Positions 58,447 through 64,000 of a stretch of DNA of 64,000 nt are shown here, piece by piece; positions within the stretch are counted from its first letter, which is position 1, and every line of letters begins with the position of its first letter. Under the pieces are notes generated by a model. That model was not told the origin of the DNA. It saw only the letters and a list, made by a program, of their open reading frames with translations, and ran no database searches. The DNA comes from Bacillota bacterium (GTDB lineage: Bacteria; Bacillota; Clostridia; Christensenellales; SZUA-584). A program made the translations under genes and the position numbers. The DNA lies in assembly GCA_023459495.1 (NCBI GenBank), contig JAEWTL010000026.1, forward strand, positions 1 through 64,000, read 5' to 3'.

Positions 58447-59232
58447 CTATCCAAAGCTCCCCATCAGCGTTTTTACCGTCAGCATCCAGCCGTCCACAAG
58501 CACGAACAGCAACAGCTTAAAAGGCAGCGAAATGACTGTGGGCGGCAGCATCATCATGCCCATCGACATCAGCACACTGGCTACAACCATATCGATTACG
58601 AGAAACGGTATATAGAGGAAGAAGCCGATCTGGAAACCGCGTTTGATCTCGCTTGTCATAAATGCCGGGATCAGAACGGTGTTCGGCACATCATCCACCG
58701 ACTTTATTTCTTCTGCCTTGTCAGATATGGATACGAAATACGAGAGGTCCTTTTCGTACGTCTGCTCCAACATGAACTCCCGCACCGGCACCATGGCGCG
58801 GTCGAGTGCTTCTTCCTCGGTTATCTGCTCCTGTACATACGGCTGATACGCCACCTCGTTGATTTCGCCGATCACAGGCGACATCACAAAAAGCGTAAGG
58901 AACAGCGCAAGCCCGATCAACACCTGATTCGGCGGCATGTTCTGCAGGCCGAGTCCGTTGCGCACCAGCGACAGCACAATGATGATCCGTGGGAAGCAGG
59001 TGAGCATGATGAGGATAGACGGCAAAATTGCCAGCACGGTAATCAGAAGGAATATCTTCACCGTCTCCGACCGGCTACCGGTCAGTTCATCCAGTGCGCT
59101 GGTGTTATTGTCCGCCGAAACGCTCGGGCTTGTTCCGTTATCAGCCGATCCTGAGTCGGATGAAATGGCTGCGCAGCTGGAAAGCAGTACCAGCAGCGCG
59201 GCGATTAAAACGACAAGAAGAAACTTTTTCAT
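58447..59232 (-). CDS. fliP: flagellar export gate protein FliP, with lipobox-like signal
   Basis: Core FliPQR export-channel subunit. The 261 residues have an N-terminal signal sequence, a short Ser/Asp/Asn-rich linker (about 21-50), and the FliP core of four hydrophobic helices with LTCFPRIIIVLSLVRNGLGLQNMPPNQVLIGLALFLTLFVM (outline), the GFFLYIPFLVIDMVVASVLMSMGMMMLPP segment and a normal end. The signal, MKKFLLVVLIAALLVLLSSC, ends in LSSC at residue 20, a match to the lipobox, followed by a long polar stretch as in mature lipoproteins. It overlaps fliO by 4 bases, with GGGAGGG before the ATG. Confidence 0.95.
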   Translation of the reverse strand: MKKFLLVVLIAALLVLLSSCAAISSDSGSADNGTSPSVSADNNTSALDELTGSRSETVKIFLLITVLAILPSILIMLTCFPRIIIVLSLVRNGLGLQNMPPNQVLIGLALFLTLFVMSPVIGEINEVAYQPYVQEQITEEEALDRAMVPVREFMLEQTYEKDLSYFVSISDKAEEIKSVDDVPNTVLIPAFMTSEIKRGFQIGFFLYIPFLVIDMVVASVLMSMGMMMLPPTVISLPFKLLLFVLVDGWMLTVKTLMGSFG

Positions 59233-59702
59233 CGTCCCTCCTTATCATAGTTGTCCGCCTGATTTTTTCTTTTCTGAATCGCCTCATCCATGCGGTTAAG
59301 GTAGTCTTCTTCCTTAGGCCAACTGGTCTTCTTTGCTTCCGCGCGTGCCTTATTGAGGTTGGCCGGAGCATTTTTCATGTTAATCAGAAAATCACGCACA
59401 GATGAAGCAAACCCAAGCGGAGCGCTCGCACTTTCTGTGTTTTTCTGGTTCTGCAGTGCAGCCCCGTCAATATCGCCCAGCACATTGATAGCCTGATTGG
59501 TGACGCCGATCAGCAGGTTTCTGTCGCCCACTTCGATCAGTACAATATGCTTGTCCTTGCCCAGCGCCATGCGGTCAACCATACGCATTTGTTGGCTCTT
59601 GGCTTTGCTGCCTTTTTTAGAAATGAATTTAGTGGCCCAGTAAGCGGCCACGATGACGGCAATCATTACAAAGATATATAAAAGCGTCGTCCAGAAATCC
59701 AT
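59229..59702 (-). CDS. fliO: flagellar biosynthesis protein FliO
   Basis: Assembly factor for the FliPQR complex. The 157 residues have one membrane helix (about 6-26, LLYIFVMIAVIVAAYWATKFI) and a cytoplasmic FliO domain (MRMVDRMALGKDKHIVLIEVGDRNLLIGVT in outline). The C-terminal third is charged and variable. It overlaps the fliP start by 4 bases. A 169-base gap with a hairpin separates it from fliE upstream. Confidence 0.9.
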   Translation of the reverse strand: MDFWTTLLYIFVMIAVIVAAYWATKFISKKGSKAKSQQMRMVDRMALGKDKHIVLIEVGDRNLLIGVTNQAINVLGDIDGAALQNQKNTESASAPLGFASSVRDFLINMKNAPANLNKARAEAKKTSWPKEEDYLNRMDEAIQKRKNQADNYDKEGR

Positions 59703-59792
59703 AGCGTCTCCTTTGTCTGCCTTTATATACCCGATATGAAATTTTGCGAAACAAGAATTTTAGACTATTATGTCCTTTTTGTACGAAAACAA

Positions 59793-59814
59793 GAGTCCTT
59801 AATCCAGGACCCTC
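59793..59814 (-). terminator. weak hairpin in the fliE-fliO gap, possible attenuator
   Basis: On the minus strand GAGGGTCCT can pair with AGGACTC (one bulge), followed by TTGTTTTCG. The T-run is poor; it may only reduce expression of downstream genes. Confidence 0.3.
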
Positions 59815-59871
59815 GTCTGGGATTGTGAAAAGTATAAAGTCAAGTCTTTCAGGTAATCCCCCGGTCTGCCG

Positions 59872-60165
59872 TTATACCTGCATCTCGGTGATCTTGTTGT
59901 AGGCTTCTATTACACGGTTGCGAACTTCGACAGCGAGGCTCACCGCAATTTCAGCTTTCTGTGCCGAAATCAACGCCGAATGAATATCATCTGACTCGCC
60001 GGTCAACAGTGCGTTGTTTGCAGTTTCTGCTTCCGCTTCGGTTGTCTGCATATTATCGATCGCGTCGCTGAGAATATTCGAAAAGCTGCTCGTGCTTTCC
60101 TTGCTCTGCCCAACGCCGCTGATTTGTTGTGCGTTTGAAATGACGCTGCTGATATTGTTAACCAT
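59872..60165 (-). CDS. fliE: flagellar hook-basal body protein FliE
   Basis: A 97-residue adaptor between the MS ring and the proximal rod. It is helical, with FSNILSDAIDNMQTTEAEAETANNALLTGESDDIHSALISAQKAEIAVSLAVEVRNRVIEAYNKI (outline), the complete family pattern. It follows flgC by 22 bases. Confidence 0.94.
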   Translation of the reverse strand: MVNNISSVISNAQQISGVGQSKESTSSFSNILSDAIDNMQTTEAEAETANNALLTGESDDIHSALISAQKAEIAVSLAVEVRNRVIEAYNKITEMQV

Positions 60166-60187
60166 ATCGTTCCTTTCCGACGCGGGC

Positions 60188-60607
60188 TCAGCCGCCGATC
60201 TCCAGCGCTTTCGCTGCCATGCTCTTGGTCGCGTTAAGCGCGGTGACGTTCGCTTCGTATGACCTCGTTGCGCTCATCATGTCGATGATTTCTTCAACTT
60301 CGTCCACGTTGGGCATTTGTACATACCCGTCTGCGTTGGCCAGCGGATTATCGGGATCGTATTCCAGCTCGAAGTCCGACTGATCCTCCATGATCTGGGT
60401 AACCTTTACGCCCTTCCCCATCGCATCACCCAATACTGATGAAAACGAAGTGCGTTCGCCCAGCACGCAAACTTTCCTGCGGTACGGTTCTCCGCTGTCC
60501 GTTACAGTCGTATCCGCATTTGCAATGTTCTCGCTGATCACATCCATGCGAAGCCGCTGCGCGGTCAACGCGGAACCGCTGATATCAATTGAAGATAAGA
60601 AACCCAT
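60188..60607 (-). CDS. flgC: flagellar basal-body rod protein FlgC
   Basis: Proximal rod subunit of 139 residues, with the rod-protein N-terminus (IDISGSALTAQRLRMDVISENIANADTT in outline) and the C-terminal NADGYVQMPNVDEVEEIIDMMSATRSYEANVTALNATKSM. Standard length. It follows flgB by 13 bases. Confidence 0.96.
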   Translation of the reverse strand: MGFLSSIDISGSALTAQRLRMDVISENIANADTTVTDSGEPYRRKVCVLGERTSFSSVLGDAMGKGVKVTQIMEDQSDFELEYDPDNPLANADGYVQMPNVDEVEEIIDMMSATRSYEANVTALNATKSMAAKALEIGG

Positions 60608-60620
60608 ACAACCTCCTCTG

Positions 60621-61028
60621 CTATCCGCTGATCACTGTTTTCAGCTTGTCGAACTCGCTGTTGACTTGCTGAACGAGCACGTTATACCAAAGCGTATTCT
60701 TTGCCAGCTCAGTGCTTTCATAATCGATGTCCACATTGTTGCCGTCAGACCGGTATTCCGTGTTTGTGTTCTCTACCACCTTCGGCGTTATCTGTTCCGC
60801 AGAACCGCCGGCGAACTGATAATGCTCCGGACGCGTGGTTTTCGCGGTGAAGCTGTGTTCATCCGCCTCCAACGCAGCTTTCATTTCGGACTCAAAATCT
60901 ACGGTCGAACTTTTGAAGTTCGCCGTATCCACATTGGCGATGTTGTTCGTGATCACTTGGTTACGCGTCCAGGCCGCATCCAAGCCCCGCTGCAGCACGT
61001 TTACACTGCTGAAAAGATCGTTAAACAT
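60621..61028 (-). CDS. flgB: flagellar basal-body rod protein FlgB
   Basis: Proximal rod subunit of 135 residues: LQRGLDAAWTRNQVITNNIANVDTANFKSSTVDFE (outline) at the N-terminus, the DGNNVDIDYESTELAKNTLWYNVLVQQVNSEFDKL C-terminus. Standard length. GAGGAG stands 3 bases before the ATG, rather close. It follows a lytic transglycosylase by 9 bases. Confidence 0.96.
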   Translation of the reverse strand: MFNDLFSSVNVLQRGLDAAWTRNQVITNNIANVDTANFKSSTVDFESEMKAALEADEHSFTAKTTRPEHYQFAGGSAEQITPKVVENTNTEYRSDGNNVDIDYESTELAKNTLWYNVLVQQVNSEFDKLKTVISG

Positions 61029-61037
61029 ATGCTCCTC

Positions 61038-61664
61038 TTATTGCTGTTTGAACTGTTCCCAGTACTCCAGCACTTTGCTTACATATCCACGAACGCCTGA
61101 CGAAATGCGGGCGTATTGCTCCGGGTCATCAGCATCGGTAATGCCCAGAGAAGCGATCCTGCCCTGCCCGGTGTTATAAGCCGCCAACGCCAGACGCACA
61201 TCGCCGAAGCGGTTCAGCAGCTTCTTCAGGTATCCCGCGCCGCCCATCACGTTATCCCGGGCGTCAAACGGGTCCTCTACCCCCATCTCCTGAGCCGTAC
61301 CCGGCATCAGTTGCATCAGTCCCTGCGCGCCGCAGCCTGATACCGCGTTGGTGCGGAAGGATGATTCCACCTGAATGACCGCCCGGATGAGATCCTCATC
61401 CACTCCTGTGGCACGGGATGCGTATTCGACCGCTGCTTCGATCTCATCGGTAGATTGGCTTGTGGCCAATTTTGAGGCAGTGGCCTCCGTTCCGACAGTC
61501 GTTATTGTGATCGTCGTACCGGATTCTACTGACAGGCGCTGTTCCATTGCACTCAGCATACTCGAGAACGAGCCCGGGTTGGAGCCTAGTTTGGCAGCGC
61601 TCGACTGCGCTACATTATAGAACCCTGCCAGTTTAGACTGGTAAATTGATTCGATGCTCAACAT
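61038..61664 (-). CDS. SLT-type lytic transglycosylase in the flagellar cluster
   Basis: Peptidoglycan-cutting enzyme that presumably opens the wall for rod assembly. The C-terminal domain (about 80-205) is an SLT fold with the catalytic Glu in AVIQVESSFRTNAVS, the AQGLMQLMPGTAQEMG motif and AYNTGQGRI. The first 80 residues are low-complexity (Ser/Thr/Gly-rich) with no obvious signal peptide. Start choice is uncertain: ATG at 61664 (MLSIESIYQSKLAG) lies only about 8 bases after a SigD -10 box and has no Shine-Dalgarno, so the message may be leaderless. A TTG at 61691 would be upstream of the predicted transcription start. It is followed by flgB. Confidence 0.85.
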   Translation of the reverse strand: MLSIESIYQSKLAGFYNVAQSSAAKLGSNPGSFSSMLSAMEQRLSVESGTTITITTVGTEATASKLATSQSTDEIEAAVEYASRATGVDEDLIRAVIQVESSFRTNAVSGCGAQGLMQLMPGTAQEMGVEDPFDARDNVMGGAGYLKKLLNRFGDVRLALAAYNTGQGRIASLGITDADDPEQYARISSGVRGYVSKVLEYWEQFKQQ

Positions 61665-61671
61665 ATTAGGT

Positions 61672-61699
61672 ATATCGGCGATATTATACAAAAACTTTA
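61672..61699 (-). promoter_or_regulatory. sigma-28 (SigD)-like promoter before the lytic transglycosylase
   Basis: On the minus strand TAAA (complement of 61696-61699), 16 bases, GCCGATAT (complement of 61672-61679). The -10 box is identical to that of flagellin. It overlaps the last codon region of cheB. Confidence 0.65.
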
Positions 61700-62752
61700 A
61701 TTTTTATTTTTTGAACCTGAAACCGTATCATACCAGGCATAAACGTGAGCAGCAATTCCTTCAATCGGCAGCTCCACATCCACTGCGCCGATACTCGCCG
61801 CAACTGCCGGCATGCCGTAAACCACGCACGTTTGTTTGTCCTGTCCGATGGTTTGAGCGCCGGCCTTTTTCATTTCGAGAAGCCCTTTGGCTCCATCGCT
61901 GCCCATGCCTGTCAGTATGATACCCAGGCTTTGTAATCCTTTGATGCGCGCGATCGACAGGAAAAGCTGATCCACAGACGGGCAATGCCCACTTACCTTT
62001 TCACCTTCGCGGCATTCCACGACCATACCGTTACCGCGACGCACAACGGTCATGTGCAGTCCGCCAGCCGCGATCAATACACGGCCAGGTTTCACTTCAT
62101 CGCCGTCCTGCGCCTCCTTGACTTCCATCGCACAGGTATTGTTCAGCCTTTCCGCATACAAACGGGTAAACACAGGCGGCATATGCTGTACAACCACGAT
62201 ACCCGGCAGGTCGTTGCCCAAACCTTTAAGAATCGTGAGCGTTGCCTCAGTTCCCCCGGTTGATGCACCGATAGCGATAATCTCTTTACCACTAATGCTG
62301 CCTGCTGCCTGTTTTGTGATGATATCACGCGCCGCACTGTATTTGTGCTGCCCCACCTTGGCAATCGATGCGATTTTAAGCTTAACCGAGAGTTCGGAAA
62401 CAAACTGCTTCCGCTCCAGCTCGCTTTTAAGTTCAGATTTGGTGATAAAGTCCACCGCACCCGCATTCAACGCATCAAAAACGCGCCCGCTGACCGCGCT
62501 GACCACTACAACAGGCAGCGGATACTGAGGCATCAGCTTTCGCAAAAATTCTATGCCATCCATACCCGGCATTTGAATGTCAAGAGTCATGACATCAGGC
62601 GCCAGCTCAATAATTTTGTCCCGGGCTTCAAACGCGCTGGCAGCTTTACCCACCACTTCGATGCCTGTGTCCTCGGAAAGCTTTGAAGAGATGAATTCTC
62701 GCATAAAAAGGGAATCGTCTACGACAAGCACACGGATTTTTTTTGATGCCAT
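61697..62752 (-). CDS. cheB: chemotaxis response regulator methylesterase CheB
   Basis: Removes methyl groups from chemoreceptors on phosphorylation. The 351 residues have a receiver domain (about 1-120, phospho-acceptor Asp58 in MTLDIQMPGMDG, acidic pair D12-D13) and a C-terminal methylesterase domain with the catalytic triad Ser in GASTGG, His in VQHMP and Asp in LTGMGSDGAKG. Length and architecture are standard. It lies 3 bases downstream of cheR. Confidence 0.96.
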   Translation of the reverse strand: MASKKIRVLVVDDSLFMREFISSKLSEDTGIEVVGKAASAFEARDKIIELAPDVMTLDIQMPGMDGIEFLRKLMPQYPLPVVVVSAVSGRVFDALNAGAVDFITKSELKSELERKQFVSELSVKLKIASIAKVGQHKYSAARDIITKQAAGSISGKEIIAIGASTGGTEATLTILKGLGNDLPGIVVVQHMPPVFTRLYAERLNNTCAMEVKEAQDGDEVKPGRVLIAAGGLHMTVVRRGNGMVVECREGEKVSGHCPSVDQLFLSIARIKGLQSLGIILTGMGSDGAKGLLEMKKAGAQTIGQDKQTCVVYGMPAVAASIGAVDVELPIEGIAAHVYAWYDTVSGSKNKN

Positions 62753-62755
62753 AGG

Positions 62756-63571
62756 CTACACCACCTTTTTATATATCGAGGGCGCAATGAACTTAAATCC
62801 CGACTCGTTCTTATCCAGTGACTCCGAATGCCCGATGAATAGATATCCGCCATTTGCGGTGGCTTCGTAAAACTTCGAGATCAATTTCTTTTTGGTCTCT
62901 TCCGCAAAGTAAATCATTACGTTCCGGCAAAATATCACATGAAATTTCTTTTTAAAGGGAAATTCTTCCTCAATCAGATTGAATCTGCGGTATACAACTT
63001 CCTTTTTGAGCGACTCGCTCACCGCCCATTCATGGTTTTGCATCTTACTGAAGTAAGAAAGCTTCCATGCGGCAGGCATGCTTTTGAGGGAATCGTCTGG
63101 ATACACCCCTTTTTTAGCGCCATTCAGCGCCTTTTCGGAGATGTCTGTCGCCAGTATTTTAGCGTCCCAAGACAGACCGCGTTCAGCCTGAAAATCCGAG
63201 AGGATCATCGCGAGCGTATATGGTTCCTGCCCGGTTGAGCAGCCGGCACTCCACGTACGAAAATCCCCATCCCTGATGCCCGGGGCCATCTCAGTCAGCA
63301 CCTGATCCCGGAAATAGCGGAAATGATCCCATTCCCGCATGAAATATGAATAGTTCGTCGTCAGCAGGTTGAGTATCTGTCCGATCTCCTGACCAGTGCT
63401 GTCGCCGAACGCATAATCCAAATAGGTTGTATAATCTGCGAATCCGTTTCTTACCAAATAGTTGTTCAACCGGCTTTCTATAAGCGTCCTCTTTTTTGTC
63501 AGATTTACGCCGAAATTGTTCTCTAAATATGCGGTCAGCCGGACAAACTGTTCGTCATCTATGCTTAGCAT
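62756..63571 (-). CDS. cheR: chemoreceptor glutamate methyltransferase CheR
   Basis: SAM-dependent methylation of MCP glutamates. The 271 residues have an N-terminal helical domain (1-75) and the C-terminal methyltransferase domain with the SAM motif WSAGCSTGQEPYTLAM, LATDISEKALNGAKKG and the VIFCRNVMIYF motif. AGGTG stands 4 bases before the ATG. It is followed by cheB and preceded by an MCP gene with a hairpin between. Confidence 0.96.
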   Translation of the reverse strand: MLSIDDEQFVRLTAYLENNFGVNLTKKRTLIESRLNNYLVRNGFADYTTYLDYAFGDSTGQEIGQILNLLTTNYSYFMREWDHFRYFRDQVLTEMAPGIRDGDFRTWSAGCSTGQEPYTLAMILSDFQAERGLSWDAKILATDISEKALNGAKKGVYPDDSLKSMPAAWKLSYFSKMQNHEWAVSESLKKEVVYRRFNLIEEEFPFKKKFHVIFCRNVMIYFAEETKKKLISKFYEATANGGYLFIGHSESLDKNESGFKFIAPSIYKKVV

Positions 63572-63590
63572 CGTTCACCTGTCGCCAGAC

Positions 63591-63621
63591 GGGAAAGGAG
63601 CGCCTGCTGGCGCTCTGTCCC
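63591..63621 (-). terminator. intercistronic hairpin between the MCP gene and cheR
   Basis: A perfect 7-bp GC-rich stem (GAGCGCC at 63598-63604 with GGCGCTC at 63609-63615), extendable through GGGA/TCCC-type pairing. No T-run follows, so it is more likely a processing or stability element than a full terminator. Confidence 0.3.
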
Positions 63622-63636
63622 TTCCGGCAGTATTTT

Positions 63637-64000
63637 TTAATATTTTCCAAAGTCGCTGTCGTTTAAGACAATTGTAGGCACTGCTCGGTCCGTCTCACTC
63701 ACGGCAGTTTTTACGGTTTTTACAGCTGCTGCAGGGCTATCATTGAGTTTTGCTGCAGCTCTGAGCTTGAAGTTACCGATCATGCTCTTCAGCAGTTCTG
63801 CCTGACTCGACAGTTCTTCGCTGGCTGCCGCACCTTCCTCTGCGGTCGCAGAGTTAGTCTGCACGACCTGTGAAAGCTGTTCGATCCCTCTGTTGATCTG
63901 AGTGATTGCCGCAGCCTGTTCACCCGTCGCTACGGAGATATTACCCAGCAACTCCAGTGATTTTTCGGATCCGGTTACGATGCTCGAAAGCGCTGAAGCC
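63637..64000 (-). CDS. methyl-accepting chemotaxis protein, C-terminal end only
   Basis: The 3' end of a chemoreceptor; the rest lies beyond the window. The visible 120 residues are the end of the signalling coiled coil and a methylation-helix region (SIVTGSEKSLELLGNISVATGEQAAAITQINRGIEQLSQVVQTNSATAEEGAAASEELSSQAELL in outline), followed by a disordered tail. This is the common C-terminal MCP pattern. No CheR-docking NWETF pentapeptide is present at the end; the tail ends NDSDFGKY. It is directly upstream of cheR on the same strand. Confidence 0.93.
   Translation of the reverse strand, partial: ASALSSIVTGSEKSLELLGNISVATGEQAAAITQINRGIEQLSQVVQTNSATAEEGAAASEELSSQAELLKSMIGNFKLRAAAKLNDSPAAAVKTVKTAVSETDRAVPTIVLNDSDFGKY

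Overview
The window looks like chromosomal DNA from a motile, strictly anaerobic Gram-positive bacterium of the class Clostridia, with roughly balanced base composition. The evidence is an NADH-linked [FeFe] hydrogenase, a flavodiiron protein, DUF6485 and DUF2284 genes, tig-clpP-clpX, and a flagellar regulon laid out as in Bacillus and Clostridium (yvyF-flgM-flgN-flgK-flgL-fliW-csrA; flhF-flhG-PilZ-sigD; FliY with CheC-type motifs; MotE). Genus cannot be assigned from the sequence alone. I saw no rRNA, tRNA, CRISPR array, insertion sequence, phage or plasmid genes.

Layout. 1-3.1 kb: end of a bifurcating/NAD(P)-linked hydrogenase operon (hndC, cut by the window edge, and hndD). 3.2-27.5 kb: housekeeping and accessory genes, mostly on the minus strand: an alpha/beta hydrolase, a DUF2284 protein, a flavodiiron protein, a cysteine desulfurase-thiI pair, a zinc-ribbon membrane protein, an NlpC/P60 wall hydrolase, DUF6485, a GIY-YIG/DUF6530 pair behind a near-ideal sigma-A promoter with a palindromic operator, a DUF4153-like membrane protein, tig-clpP-clpX, ndk-ybaK, an uncharacterised HExxH protein, a GNAT enzyme, DUF1801, a polyphosphate operon (ppx, a CYTH-like/CHAD protein, ppx, ppk1) and phoH.

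27.8-64.0 kb: a flagellar and chemotaxis supercluster, almost all on the minus strand. One block runs from an MCP through cheR, cheB, a lytic transglycosylase, flgB-flgC-fliE, fliO-P-Q-R, flhB-flhA-flhF-flhG, a PilZ protein, sigD, a DUF6115/SwrB-like gene, the rod/hook genes, the yvyF-to-flgL block, and ends with fliW-csrA. A second block runs from fliF to fliY. Between them, on the plus strand, lie flagellin and a secreted kelch/FnIII protein.

How the genes work together. The fliF-fliY block and the export genes build the basal body, hook and motor. FlgM holds SigD until the hook is complete; SigD then reads the flagellin gene from a textbook TAAA-N15-GCCGATAT promoter. FliW and CsrA, encoded 3 kb away, should couple flagellin level to translation: the flagellin leader has two well-formed CsrA sites, one in a hairpin loop and one over the Shine-Dalgarno. 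FlhF/FlhG and the PilZ protein would set flagellum number and motor output, and CheB/CheR/MCP/FliY the chemotactic response.

Several genes use TTG or GTG starts that are identifiable from their ribosome-binding sites: the alpha/beta hydrolase, the cysteine desulfurase, motA, fliH, flgN, flhA and the PilZ gene.
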